Assembly: GCF_964019385.1 (NCBI RefSeq)
Contig: NC_088654.1
Location: 5,043,597 to 5,107,596 of the forward strand
Length of the DNA: 64,000 nucleotides
Reading direction: 5' to 3'
Source: Sycon ciliatum
Lineage: Eukaryota; Porifera; Calcarea; Leucosolenida; Sycettidae
Shown: in pieces, positions 21,813-32,356 of the stretch
Layout of the letters: the number at the start of each line of letters is the position of its first letter
Numbering within the stretch: the first letter of the stretch is position 1
Translations under genes and position numbers: made by a program
Notes under the pieces: generated by a model
The model's database searches: none
Told to the model about the DNA's origin: nothing
The model's input: the letters and a program-made list of their open reading frames with translations, nothing else

Positions 21813-22539
21813 TGGCCGTTCAAAATTCTCTTCAGACTTCGTAACTCACACTTCCTGTGAATCCACACATGTGGGTGGTGCTCAGCCTTCACAATATCCC
21901 ACACCCCTTATGTACAAACTAGCACACGGAGAGCCCACAGTCATAAAATGATAGGGAAGTATTATTAACGAAAAACATTCAGGGAAAAAGAAAACAACAC
22001 CAGCGAGTCGACGCCACAAGCCAATTGTGAGTTTACAAAACGTTACACCTTTGTTTCGTTATGCAGAGCTCACTGGCTTGTCAGTTTGAGCGGTCTGGCA
22101 AGGTTCGAGTCTGGTGTAAATCTGGATTTGAAACATTTTTTAAAAATCACTATCAGGTTTTTTTGTCCGCATATTGAGTTAACTCACTCTTAAACACTGT
22201 TGCTCTCTAAATATAATGTTGATTTATCCATCTGCCCATTTCACACCACTGCTTGTGATCGCAACATGTCGAAAGAATAACCATCTGACAGTATGGATGA
22301 TCTGGCTCAGTGGACCACTTCTATCCATTGGGAAAAGTCCTTGTTCGTTATTCGTCAAGGGCACCGAATTTCGATGACATGCAGGAGCGGACGCCGGTGG
22401 AATGCATCAATATGTTTAAGCTGGCCTCAGTGAGAACCCAAGAGGTGATTTTGTAGGTGAGTATGGGTGTAATAAGCGCATTGCAAAGCCGGAACCTCAG
22501 CTTTTATTTATTCAGCTTCTATTTATTCAGGTTCTATGC

Positions 22540-22674
22540 GTAATCAGGGCAATGGGCCGATGGAGAAGCGACAGTGTCTTGCGCTACATCAGGACAACCG
22601 ACACAGACATGGGGCAGCTGACCCAAAAGCTGTCAGAGGTACAAGCGCATCTCAGAACGCATGGAGGTATGTAA
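22540..22674 (+). pseudogene. C-terminal tail of a tyrosine recombinase-like protein
   Basis: The frame starting at 22540 reads VIRAMGRWRSDSVLRYIRT and ends THGGM-stop. 'GRWxSDxVxRYIR' is the signature around the nucleophilic Tyr of eukaryotic tyrosine recombinases (DIRS/Crypton type). Only ~44 residues remain, and the upstream catalytic Arg/His residues are absent because repeat D abuts it exactly here. It is short but distinctive. Confidence 0.55.
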
Positions 22675-22849
22675 GAACCCGCCACGCGGGCACGCAACTC
22701 GCACCCATGCACGTTCCCACACGGCTGACCGTTTGGAACAGCACAGCAACTTGCTCTGCTAGGATTGTGCTGACAAACTGTGCTGATAGCAACAACAGTG
22801 TCATTCACGTGCATTGCAATGTGTCACAACTTAGCATGGAGGCTGGGCA

Positions 22850-23447
22850 ACCATGGGCCAGCTATCTCCTCTCATCTGGCAATTATCACGGCCTTCGGCC
22901 ATCACACTCATACTCCCACACTCCTGCCTCCTAACGGGCATTGCACATAAGGTAGGTTAACACATTGCACAAGCCACCACTTCACACGCGCTCCAGCGGC
23001 TTCCAAAGAGCCCGCAGATCCCACGCTATTCATTGATGCATGTCAAGTAACACGTACATGCACGCTGTGGTGGCATGTAACATGCGTAGATCTACGCCGG
23101 AACTCACCTGAACTCGCCAGCCAACCAGCCATATGCGGCTGCAGCACACATCGGAGCTTGAACCTGTAACGCATACACCATACTTCGCGCTGGCCGTATT
23201 GCTACTTCATATTTGCTTTGCTTGGGTTGTGAGAAGAACACCGGTTTGTTCCTTTCTCACCCACCCACCTCTTCCCATCTATGAATAATATTGATATCCT
23301 TGATTCAACACAGGTATCATAATTCATACAAGATGAAAATATATAGGAGTGCTGGGCCAGCTATCTCCTCTCATCTGGCAATTATCACGGCCTTCGGCCA
23401 TCACACTCATACTCCCACACTCCTGGCTCCTAACGGGCATTGCACTT
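22850..23447 (+). repeat. Pair of ~95-bp direct repeats
   Basis: GGGCCAGCTATCTCCTCTC through CCTAACGGGCATTGCAC occurs at about 22854-22947 and again at 23352-23445, almost unchanged. It contains the small hairpin GGCCTTCGGCC. The sequence between the copies shows no gene. Confidence 0.7.
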
Positions 23448-23448
23448 T

Positions 23449-23750
23449 GTGCGTGGGCCGTCCACACTCCGTCCATTTCATGGGCGCCCATCTCATGGGC
23501 TGCACTTTGTGCGTGGACATACATACACACTATCATACAGGCCGTCCACACTCCGCCCAGTTCATGGGTGCCCATTTCATGGGCTGCACCTCGTGTGCGT
23601 GGGCCGTCCACACTCCGTCCATTTCATGGGCGCCCATCTCATGGGCTGCACTTTGTGCGTGGACATACATACACACTATCATACAGGCCGTCCACACTCC
23701 GCCCAGTTCATGGGTGCCCATTTCATGGGCTGCACCTCGTGCGTGGACTA
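23449..23750 (+). repeat. 146-bp tandem repeat, two copies, with internal half-repeats
   Basis: GTGCGTGGGCCGTCCACACT starts at 23449 and again at 23595. Each unit is itself two related halves built on CGTCCACACTCCG, TTCATGGG.GCCCAT and CATGGGCTGCAC, separated by ACATACATACACACTATCATACAG. All six frames are open here because the period is not selected; I do not treat them as genes. Confidence 0.75.
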
Positions 23751-23886
23751 TCCTACATGATTATCACATGCCAGATTCGGTTGCCCAGCACTCCATGAAT
23801 CCTCCATATGATGTGTGCTCTCCACTGGTCTGCAATAGCGAGTGCATGCGTGTTAACGAACATTTTCGGAGCATTATCCGCTGGAC

Positions 23887-24195
23887 CCTAGTGGCTGATA
23901 CCAATCTCTGACCTTTACTCTCCTCGGGTATGGACATATTCATGCTAGAGAAATATTTAAATGAACTAAAAGCCAGTAGGCAACACTCAAGCCGAACACA
24001 ACGTCTCCAAAGTTTGGAAAATTGAAAAAGCACCCTTTCCTCAAACAGCTGTGAGTACCTGTTATCACGTAACGATAGTGATAACCAAGGATTCCACGAT
24101 ATAATGTTAGAGATAATAAAATGTGACATGTCTGATAATCCCATCTCTGAGTTACAGCAAAATATTTGTTGAATCTCCTTTTATTGTTACTGTGC
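23887..24195 (+). repeat. Repeat Y, partial copy (3' block)
   Basis: CTGATACCAATCTCTGACC through ATGTGACATGTCTGATAATCCCATC corresponds to 14310-14590 in copy 1 with about one change per ten bases. After TTTATTGTTACTGT the M repeat begins, and Y resumes at 25003 with AAAATATGCAATACATCC, so M replaced or interrupted Y here. Confidence 0.65.
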
Positions 24196-25002
24196 CCGTC
24201 TCAAAGCCCGTGATTTCACCGTGCCTCTTGAAGTAAAATTCAAAAACTGCGCTCATGCCTTCAGTGGCTTTTACATCAACAGTCGAACAAAAATTGTTAG
24301 TGGCGCAAGGAGAAATTTGTCGTTTGAAGTGACAAGTGATCACCGCGGCTTTTTCTTGTCAGAGCCAACAATGCACTTTGTTCTGCGGCCTTGGGAGTAA
24401 TATTGGAGTAGAAATTGCTGAGAAGACGTCGCGGAGTGGCGAGCTTTCCTGCGAGGGTATGACTTTGACCGTATTTCAGCATGGTCGAGAGGAAAAATTC
24501 AAAAAAGTTTATTTGAAGAAATCCCCAAAAGGAAGATGGGGGACATGTCCTCAGCGCTAGAAGAGGTGTTCTACTAGCTGCCGGTGAATAGTTCTGGCCA
24601 ATTGAGGACGTAGCTGGCTGTTTTGCCAGCGCTTGTAAATTTACTATTTTCAAGACGATCATTTGTGGCGTCAGGGGGGTGATGAACCTCGTCTTTTGGG
24701 ATCCTGGCGTGGCTAAGCGGTACTGCTCCAGGAACTCTTCTAAAGTGAGACAATGTTGGCTTGATGGAGTTTTGTTCATAGTTGTTCGTATACGCTATGG
24801 CGGGACTCGTTTCTTGAACCATAAATAATGTGATATTTCGGCCATTTTTGAGGGGTATGCAAATTGGAAGGTTCCCTTCTGACACTTTTACAAGGGCTGT
24901 GCACAATCGATCCACACTCCAAAGGCAACCTACCTGCAAATTTGGAGCGAAATCGGAGAGATCCACTTGCACACATACTTTGGTATTCTCAGACATGCTC
25001 TC
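24196..25002 (-). repeat. M repeat, copy 1, with a 140-residue open frame
   Basis: This ~0.8-kb unit recurs at 53230-54440 (plus) and 55360-56165 (minus). On the minus strand it begins at 24996 with MSENTKVCVQVDLSDF and stays open for 140 codons. In the other two copies the same start continues through CLWGVDRLCKALEKVSEGNLEI before frames shift. The distal end shares TTCACCGTGC...AAAACTGCGCTCA and the CGCAAGGAGAA block. I do not recognise the protein, and inconsistent frames between copies suggest it no longer codes. Confidence 0.6.
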
Positions 25003-25109
25003 TCAAAATATGCAATACATCCTGCCCAATACATACAAATGCATTGCATTATATGATGCAGGTAGTTCTCTACATAATTGTCTGGACAGCTTGTAAGCCT
25101 CGCACTGCG

Positions 25110-26019
25110 CAGTGTTGGATCCGGGGGGGGGGGGGCAGGGGGCCTGCCCCCCCCCCCGCTTTTAAAATTTCGACCTTGGTCTAGGATTACAGTAGACTGT
25201 AGAATGAGCGCTCGAAATGACTTGGCGGTGTCGCGCACTAGTCACCACGCTGTGTACAACTACTGTACGCACTGCGGCCTGAGGACACGGCCGCACTTCA
25301 AACATGTGAAAAACGTGCCAAAAATTCAGGGCCCGGCACAAAGTGCAGCTAGTGCAGCGATAGCGTTGGGCTGAAGTCCTGTACGGTGCACCGTGCTGTC
25401 GGCTTCGTCGTCCCTTTTTCTTTTTCACTTGTCAGAAACTAAACGCTCTCTCTCTCTACTTCGCGTGTAGCCAACGGGTCACTTTCAGATGTGCGATGAA
25501 GAGGAAAGGGTCTGACATCAGGTCGTTCTTCAGTGGACCGGTAGATAAGAGAGCTCGCGTTGAAGAGCCGTCCAAAGGTCCGTCGCAGCCTCTGCCGATT
25601 GGAAATGTTCTTGCACTTGCGACATTTCCTGAACCTGCTCCTGAATGTGAAGTCATTTCAAGTCATTCCTCCAGTGACAGTTCTCTGCTTGGATCTCCGG
25701 TTTCGCACGCCAAGCCCACTGAGAGTATTAGCACTGTTCCAGCGACGGAATATTACATGTATATTTGTGGTAACTTTGTAACATACAAATACCTGCTAGT
25801 AGTAGAGTAGTGTCGCCCTCATGCCTGAGTTACACCACAGCTTGACAACACTTCCAGTGCAGTTTGAAAATGTCGTGAGAATGGAATACAGCAGCTCTTC
25901 ACAACTTCAGAACTTTGTCGTGGTTGTTTTGGTTTGGTTGTTTTTGTTTTGTTTGGGGAGGGGGTGGGGGGACGGATACCTTGGGGCCCCTCTTCGGCCA
26001 AATCCTGGATCCGCCACTG
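25110..26019 (+). mobile_element. hAT-family element with short target duplication, inserted in repeat Y
   Basis: The ends are inverted: CAGTGTTGGATCC at 25110 and GGATCCGCCACTG at 26019. CAGTGGCGGATCCAG-type termini mark a common hAT lineage. CTGCG is duplicated on both sides (25105-25109 and 26020-26024). The uninterrupted site exists at 14846-14858 (TCGCACTGCAAGTGG). A G-run facing a C-run follows the left terminus. Inside lies the first exon of a transposase; the rest is deleted. Confidence 0.75.
25496..25810 (+). CDS. N-terminal exon of a TTF/ZMYM-type hAT transposase, truncated
   Basis: The frame begins MKRKGSDIRSFFSGPVDKRARVEEP, matching the basic 'MKRK..(D)IRSFF' start that precedes the TTF-type zinc finger in ZMYM/KIAA-like hAT transposases. 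A Ser/Pro-rich linker follows. No zinc finger or RNase-H-like catalytic core is present before the element ends at 26019, so the product cannot transpose. The identity is inferred from this short motif plus the flanking hAT termini. Confidence 0.5.
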   Translation: MKRKGSDIRSFFSGPVDKRARVEEPSKGPSQPLPIGNVLALATFPEPAPECEVISSHSSSDSSLLGSPVSHAKPTESISTVPATEYYMYICGNFVTYKYLLVVE

Positions 26020-26029
26020 CTGCGAGTGG

Positions 26030-28840
26030 CCGAACTTTAGATACCTTCAGCAACTATAAACAATACAGCTTCATTTTTCCATGGATATTTGTACTGACAC
26101 CTCCCATGACATGCAACGTATTACTTCAGAAGTGAGGTGGTTCACACGAAGAGAAGGTGGGAAACGTGGATTAATCTCTACGTCCTAATCCCAATCCACG
26201 CTTTACCGGTTACTGATAGTCCTCTGACTTCTATTCACAGTGCACGTGTTAAGTTAATGGCTAGGATTAGTCCTTGGATTTCTATTCTCAGTCTCTCGTG
26301 CTAATGGTTTCTGTTGTAGAACTTGTATCATGAGAACCACGTCAACTCAAAAAACATGCATTCTCGTGAGTGTAAGTCCTAACATCTGATTGCGATGTGA
26401 TGAAAAACACACGTGTTGCGACATGACTAGACAGCTGTATTTCCCGGCGCTGCTCAAGTAAGACTTAGCAACTAAAATAAACTTTCGTAGTTTCCAAGAG
26501 CGAGATAACCACCCAAAAAAGAATCAGATTCTTGCAAAAACCTCGTTTTATAACACCCAAACAGCGTAACAGAAGGCTGAAGATATCTCACAAGCCACAG
26601 GTGGCAAAAGTTTTGGATTGAGGTGCTTTTAAAGTGATCTCGACTGAAGTACTCAGAAAGCACCAGCACTTCTCGGTGAAGTATTTTTAAATATGGCTTC
26701 GAATATGGCTTCGAAACCGTCCATTGTTGAGCTGGAAAACTTCGTGAAGGTGTACTCCAAACGCCAGTTTCCGATTTCAGGTCGTGAAGAAGAAGTCATA
26801 GTGCTGAGCACTAATTCGGATGGAACAAGGAAAACAGTGTGGGGGCCGGTATTCTTCCGCCCAACAGGATCCGTAGTTAGCACCATTCACCCTGATAAGC
26901 CTCGGCGACGTAACTCTAGAGAAGCGTATTATCCTCGAATTCCTCTTTCGGCTATTGATAGCAAGGAGTGGGTGAAAGACGAGAGGCGGCAAAATCCTGT
27001 AATCCGAATCAAGATGACTCTAGGATCCTATCTTGGAAAGTCAGGACACTACCCGACTTGCATTTGTGTATTTTGTTTTGACACGTACTATGATAACGCA
27101 GGTGTATGTCACTGGATTATTGACACCTTATACTTGGATTTCATCGGTCTGGAGAATTTGGTCCTGCCCCGTGAAGATAGCATATGGTGCATAACACAAG
27201 AGGAAGCAACGCGTTGGGTGGAAGTGATGATCGAATTGCCACCATCCAACCAATTTGAGGCAATCCCGGTCGGCTTAAACCTGCTCACATATTCTTCTAA
27301 ACCACTCATGTGGGGACCTCCACTGATCAAACCTGGTAAATTTGCTTTCAATCATTTTGAGGACTTCCAGCGCGTTATTTTAGAAGTAACAAAGGGTACG
27401 AGCTACACTGTAACCAAACCAAAGCGCTGGAGCGACGTCATTTTCAAAATAAGTCTATGTATCGAGAAGGTTGTGAATGATCAAAGCCACATCTTCGGGA
27501 AATCCTTCGAAATGGACATATTATTCCTTCTGGAAGTGAAGGGAAATGTCCGGAAGGTAATTATGCGTGATGCTTTCGTAAAAAGTCAGTAGTTCCATGC
27601 TGTACTTTGGCAGTGAAGACTTGTTGAGAATTCTGAATATTTCGGAAATGCTGCAAGGATTCTTCATGTCTCCATGTTCAAATTCGTAAAATATTTGACG
27701 CTCTGAACTTCAGATAAAACAAAAAATTGTTCGTATTAGCCCACTGCAATCTTGCACATCGTGTTCGAAAGTGATTTGATGACACAGACCTCGTCCGTTT
27801 TTTGTGTGAATTAAAAACTCGAATATTGACGCGAATTCCAACCAGGTAATGAAAATTCTGAGTCGGCCAAAGCTTATAATGGCTTCCCATGTAGAAGCTA
27901 AGTAGTTTTTTTGACGTGTTACGTTTTGTATGTATTTCTTTTCTATTCAACTCTGATCCATTCTTGTTGTTGTTGTTTTGCTGTTTGTTGAATGTTTTGC
28001 TTTGATTTTCCGTGGAAGCATGCTGGCTGAGTTTCATCCATGTTTGAGTGGGATATATTAAGATCGCCTTTAGGTGGTCTCTGTTTCATACTTTTCAGCG
28101 TGTGAGACTTCTTTCACTCACGTTCTTTTCTTCTCATTTATTGGGTTTTTCTTGAATACATACCATTATTCGCTGTTGATTTATGCCTTCTTTCAAGTGT
28201 TGATGTTGGTGCAATATTTTGGTTTTGGACCAAAAAACCAATCGCCCAGTTAATATTGGTGGAATTCGAGTGTTACACTAGATCATGAACTACAGGACTT
28301 GTATGACAAAAAAGGAAACTTGAGCACGATCAAGCTTATATTATATGAATTTAAGCACAGACGGTGCCACCCATATGGCTATCGTAAGGCAGCGGTTGCT
28401 GATACCAATCTCTGACCTTTACTCTCCTCTGGTATGGACATATTCATGCTAGAGAAAAATGTAAATGAACTAACAGCCTGTAGGCAAGAGTTAAGCCGAG
28501 CACAACGTGTCCAAGTTTTGGAAATTTGAAAAAGCACGCTTTCCTCAAACAAATGTGAGTACCTGTGATCACGTGTCGATAGTGATAACTGAGTGTTCCA
28601 CGATATAATGTTAAAGATAATAAAATGTGACATGTCTGATAATCCCATCTCTGAGTTACAGTAAAATATTTTTTAAATCTCATTTTATTGTTACTGTAAC
28701 CAGAAATACGGGTTACTTGACAAAGTTAATATTGGCGAATTTTCATTAAATTGTCTGAGCACGTACCTGACTCACTACCATCTAGATCACATGAGGTACA
28801 TCGGACAGCCATGTTCTCAATCAACCTGCAAAATATGCAA
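26030..28840 (+). repeat. Repeat Y, copy 2 (full length)
   Basis: Collinear with 11965-14755 at very high identity, including the open frame, the 3' AT-rich region, and the CTGATACCAATCTCTGACC block at 28399. It is cut short within AAAATATGCAATA, where a LINE fragment joins. On its 5' side Y sequence continues across the hAT insertion to 25003. Confidence 0.8.
26693..27592 (+). CDS. Repeat-borne protein of unknown function (299 residues), copy 2
   Basis: Nearly identical to the frame at 12604, with a handful of substitutions clustered around GSYLGKSGHYPTCICVFCFD. After NVRKVI it ends MRDAFVKSQ instead of LYRMLS because of a small indel just past a potential splice donor (AAG/GTAATT). No domain is recognised. 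Neither copy has an internal stop, which indicates recent duplication or selection. Decayed 5' fragments ride on repeat D at 21220 and 32090. Confidence 0.5.
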   Translation: MASNMASKPSIVELENFVKVYSKRQFPISGREEEVIVLSTNSDGTRKTVWGPVFFRPTGSVVSTIHPDKPRRRNSREAYYPRIPLSAIDSKEWVKDERRQNPVIRIKMTLGSYLGKSGHYPTCICVFCFDTYYDNAGVCHWIIDTLYLDFIGLENLVLPREDSIWCITQEEATRWVEVMIELPPSNQFEAIPVGLNLLTYSSKPLMWGPPLIKPGKFAFNHFEDFQRVILEVTKGTSYTVTKPKRWSDVIFKISLCIEKVVNDQSHIFGKSFEMDILFLLEVKGNVRKVIMRDAFVKSQ

Positions 28841-28845
28841 TATGC

Positions 28846-29330
28846 ATTGGTCTGGATTGGCGCAGCAGATTGTCACTTGCAGCGACCTGACCAGACGCAG
28901 CGCTCAGCCCTCCACTTGATTGGCCCCGGCGCAATGCTGCAAAGCCTGTCTATCCGGTGCATGGTAGCTGCGTGTACCTACATTTACAAGCTACTGTGCT
29001 CCAATCCTACCAGCCCACTTCGTCAGCTCTTGCCTCCCTCTCAAGCCCCCCGACCAGCCCATGTTCGACCCACTCCTCTCTCTCTCGTCCATCTCGACAT
29101 GCATAACTACCAGCTTGAGACAGGGCTACCTGTCAATAGCCGGGAAAATTGCCGTAGAGCTTTCCCCGCCTGTGCTGTCCCTGTATGGAATGCCCTGCCA
29201 CCCGCCGTACTCAGCCAGCCACCTGACCGGAAACGGCTGCAAAGTTTCAAAGTGTCTGTCTTCCGGCACCTCCGTGCCCAGCAATGGCACTGGACCACTG
29301 ACACTTTGTAAGATGTTTGCACATCTGCCC
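28846..29330 (+). pseudogene. LINE (CR1/Jockey-like) C-terminal fragment
   Basis: The frame running to 29311 contains 'RCMVAACTYIYKLLCS', 'LRQLLPPSQAPRP', 'CRRAFPACAVPVWNALPPAV' and 'LQSFKVSVFRHL'. These are the ordered blocks of the domain that ends CR1/Jockey-type ORF2 proteins (the 'R.F.....PVWN.LP......' signature). The RT core is missing, so this is a 5'-truncated copy. A gypsy LTR begins just after it at 29359. Confidence 0.65.
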
Positions 29331-29358
29331 ACACACTGCTGCATATTGCCATACGGCT

Positions 29359-29523
29359 TGTAACAGTGTTACCTGCTGTTCCTACTCCTATCCCCTCTAT
29401 CCACGGCCCTTCGGCCTATCACCTACCATCCCGCCTATCTAGTTGACACCTTTACATCATATATAACCCTGTGCAGTACGAATAAAGATCATTCTTTTCC
29501 TCAACCCGCAGTAGCCGGTTACA
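29359..29523 (+). mobile_element. 5' LTR of a Ty3/gypsy element (165 bp)
   Basis: It starts TGTAAC and ends GTTACA, a perfect 6-bp inverted terminal pair. It holds a TATA box (ATATATAA, 29459-29466) and a polyadenylation signal (AATAAA, 29481-29486) in the right order, and is followed after one base by a tRNA primer site. It is unusually short. No matching 3' LTR exists in the window, so the element is incomplete and its target duplication cannot be read. Confidence 0.75.
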
Positions 29524-29524
29524 C

Positions 29525-29539
29525 TGGTAGCAGAGGATG
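29525..29539 (+). other. Primer-binding site for initiator tRNA-Met
   Basis: TGGTAGCAGAGGATG is the exact complement of the last 15 bases (with CCA) of the animal initiator-Met tRNA, and the resemblance continues imperfectly through TTTC and CATCGACC. It lies one base after the LTR, the normal position for minus-strand priming. Confidence 0.8.
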
Positions 29540-29612
29540 ATTTCCATCGACCTGACTAGTACTGGCCTTCCGCTCCTGCTGACCGTCATCGTCGTGACAG
29601 CGTACAGGAAGT

Positions 29613-30044
29613 GTGTATGGCCCGCATTTCAGCAATGAGCAAAATCGGTTGAATTTATTTAGTGCTCGTCAGAAGGACACCGTTGCATCATTTATCACTG
29701 ACTTTAATCGTCTCAGCCTGCAGGTACCTGAGTTAGACGAACACTCGCGCGCCCTGCTGTTTGTCAACGGACTCGGGGGCCATTTGAGGCGTGAAGTACT
29801 CAAGGAGCATCTGACAACACTGTCGAAGGCTATACAAGCAGCACTGACCGTAACGGCCGAGAATCGACACCAACCAGATGGCATAGCTGCAGGATCGCCA
29901 AATATCCGAAGACCAACCAGACTGTCGTCAGAAGACCGTAATCGCTTGATGAGTGCTGGCAGATGTTTCGCTTGCCGACAGCAGGGACATTTAGCCCAAG
30001 ATTGCCCGCGAGTTCACCACCACCCAAACGTTGGACGCCATTGA
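29613..30044 (+). pseudogene. Gypsy gag, N-terminally deleted, with zinc knuckle
   Basis: The frame begins inside the capsid-like retrotransposon-gag domain (FSARQKDTVASFITDFNRL...LLFVNGL), so the first half of gag is missing although the LTR and primer site are present; this implies an internal deletion near 29600. The C-terminus has one CCHC knuckle, CFACRQQGHLAQDC (CX2CX4HX4C), for RNA binding. The pol frame overlaps by ~80 nt in the -1 register. This could be programmed frameshifting, but a single-base indel is as likely because the pol frame continues the usual post-knuckle sequence. Confidence 0.7.
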
Positions 30045-31950
30045 CAGCGGTGCGATCACTGGCGCTGAGAAGAGCACCACCCTGTCCCACTGCCGCTCCA
30101 ATCGCCACGAAGAATCGCTTCAGTGACTTATTGGTTGACGAAGTCGATTGCGGAGAAGATGAGCCTGCCGCGGATGTAGCTGCTGCTACCGCTACTAGTT
30201 GTGTTGATTCCAAAAAACATGTTAAGAAGAGCCGCGAAGCGCACGTCGGAAGTGTCGTCGCTGAAAAAGAGAACGAGCTACTACGGGTGGAAGCCAAACT
30301 GTGCGGCCGTGCAGCGACAGTGTTGATCGACTGTGGATCAACCCACGACTTCATTTCTGAGGTGTTCGTCCGAAGACACAAGGTGCCAACAGAGTTGGGA
30401 TCGGAATTACTGAAAGTCACATTAGCGGATGGAAAAACGAGCTCACACGCTATGGAGACCACGAATGCCATAGATGTTGTTGTCAGCGACTCCAAGGAGA
30501 AACAGCAGTTTACCGTCTTTCCCCTCGCCCGCTACGACGCGATATAGGGCAAGCCCTGGTTGACTAGGAACAACCCACGAATCAATTTCCGGACCAACGA
30601 AATAATCGTGGACGGGAATGGTCTGCCAAGTGCACCTTCTCAGGACAAGGACGGAGACTCACAAATCGAAAACATGTTCATTTCTGGCTGTCAGGCTAGT
30701 CATGCGCTCAGAAACGGTGAACAAGGATTCCTAGCATGGGTCACAGCTGAGGACGACTCCGGTCTTGATCCACCTCTGAGTATCCCCAACTCTAACAAGC
30801 CCGAAGTTGCTGACTTGCTTCGTGAGTATTCCGATGTCTTTCCTGATGAACTGCCGGACGCACTTCCACCTGAAAGATCCGTAGATCATGAGATTCGGCT
30901 TGAAGAGGGTGCACCGCCGCCGTCACGACCAACCTATCGTCTCCCCAAGCCTGAAATGGACGAGTTGAAGTCGCAACTGGAGCAACTACTCGCAAAGGGT
31001 TTTGTTGAGCCAAGTAAGTCCCCGTATGGCGCACCCGTGTTCTTCGTAAAAAAGGCAGATGGCAGTTTGCGCATGGTATGCGACTGGAGGGATCTTAACA
31101 AAATTACTGTGAAGAATAAGGCTTGCCTGCCCAATGTGGATGAAATATTTGACACAGTCCAGGGGAACACGTATTTCACGAAGCTCGATTTAAGATCAGG
31201 GTACAATCAGATCCGTATTCAGAAGAACGATGTCGAGAAAACGGCCATCAATACACCGTTTGGGCACTATCAATTCCGGGTAATGGGTTTCGGCCTGACT
31301 AATGCACCGGCCACATTTCAGACTCTGATGAACAGCATCCTCCGCCCGTACTTACGAGATTTTGTAGTTGTGTTTCTGGATGACATTCTCATATTCAGCA
31401 GATCGTGGTCAGAGCATCTAAGCCATGTGCGGACGGTGCTGGACGTGCTCAGGAAGAACCAACTGCTCTGCAAGTTATCGAAGTGCGAATTCGGCGCTTC
31501 GGAAGTTCTGTTCTTGGGGCATTGCATCAACGGCTCTCATATTTCACCTGACCCGAAGAAGGTGAACGCTGTCCGGACGTGGCCCAGTCCATCGAGCATC
31601 ACTGAGGTGAGACAGTTCTTAGGCTTCACGAACTATTTTAGACGATTCATAGACCACTATTCGTCTATAGCTAAGCCCCTTGAAGAGATCACTGGAAAGC
31701 ACGCACGATTCGAATGGGACGATTCCAAGCAAGGGGCGTTTTTGGCCTTGAAGAATGCTTTACTGAATGCGCCAGTATTAAAACTTCCAGATGTAGACAA
31801 GCCATTCAGAGTGGTTACGGACGCAAGTGATTTTGCGGTAGCAGGCGTTCTCCTCCAAGAAGATGATAACGATGATTGGCACCCCGTAGCATACACTAGC
31901 CGCAAATTATCATCTGCAGAGAGAAACTACACAGCGGCAGAGAGAGAGAG
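29963..31950 (+). pseudogene. Gypsy pol: protease, reverse transcriptase, partial RNase H
   Basis: Order: an aspartic protease with LIDCGSTHDF (active-site D, here DCG where DSG/DTG is usual), then a TAG at 30545-30547 that cuts the frame just before GKPWL, then reverse transcriptase with YFTKLDLRSGY and the catalytic FLDD, then the start of RNase H (VVTDASDFAVAGVLLQ). The frame is broken at 31950, where repeat D begins inside the RNase H domain. The rest of RNase H, the integrase and the 3' LTR are gone. The single stop is the only lesion in the remaining protease-RT frame, which suggests fairly recent decay. Confidence 0.85.
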
Positions 31951-32089
31951 ACCCTGCGCGCGCAGAGGGTGTGAGCCATCTTAATTGTAGAACTTTTATC
32001 TTGAGAGCCGCGTCAACTCAAACAACAGACATTTTCTCGTGTGGTAGTCGTAACATCTGAGAGCGATGTCATGAAGTACCAGTCGCGAA

Positions 32090-32356
32090 TATTTCACAAG
32101 CCACAGGAGGCGAAAGCGTTAGATTGAGGTGCTTTTAAAGTGGTGTCAATTGAAGTACTGAGAAGGTAACAGTGTATTCGTCACTTCTCGCGAGGTATTT
32201 TAAATATAGTTTCGAAACCTTCCATAGTAGAGTTTTTAAAACTTCGTGAATGTACTGTGCTCCAACTCCCAGTTACCAGATTCTGGTAGTGATGAAGAAA
32301 TTAAAGTTCTGAGTATTAATTCAGATGGAACAAGGAAAACAGTCTTGGGCCCGGCT
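32090..32356 (+). pseudogene. 5' fragment of the repeat-Y gene, second remnant
   Basis: Same content and end point as the remnant at 21220: promoter-proximal AAGCCACAGGAGGCG, lost start codons, then GATGGAACAAGGAAAACAGT and an abrupt end near GGGCCCGG. The shared breakpoints show that the truncation predates duplication of repeat D. Confidence 0.7.

Larger units (their letters stand above)
21101..22540. repeat. Repeat D, copy 1 (ribozyme deleted)
   Basis: Near-identical to 31955-33453. Both begin TGCGCGCGCAGAGGGTGTGA and run through a decayed 5' piece of the Y gene, a tRNA-like block, and the ACATTTTTTAAAAATCACTATCAGG segment. In this copy the ~54 bp that hold the hammerhead in copy 2 are missing at about 22160, leaving AGGTTTTTTTGTCCGCATATTGAG. 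The copy ends at GTTCTATGCG, where other sequence takes over, while copy 2 continues. Confidence 0.8.

Noticed and set aside
21668..21904. Conserved 78-codon frame repeated identically at 32533
   Set aside because: The identity comes from duplication of repeat D, and the frame is antisense across a tRNA-like block.
23449..23750. Long overlapping frames on both strands (up to 206 codons)
   Set aside because: They arise from the 146-bp tandem repeat, whose sequence is open in several frames. No domain, no signal, no start context.
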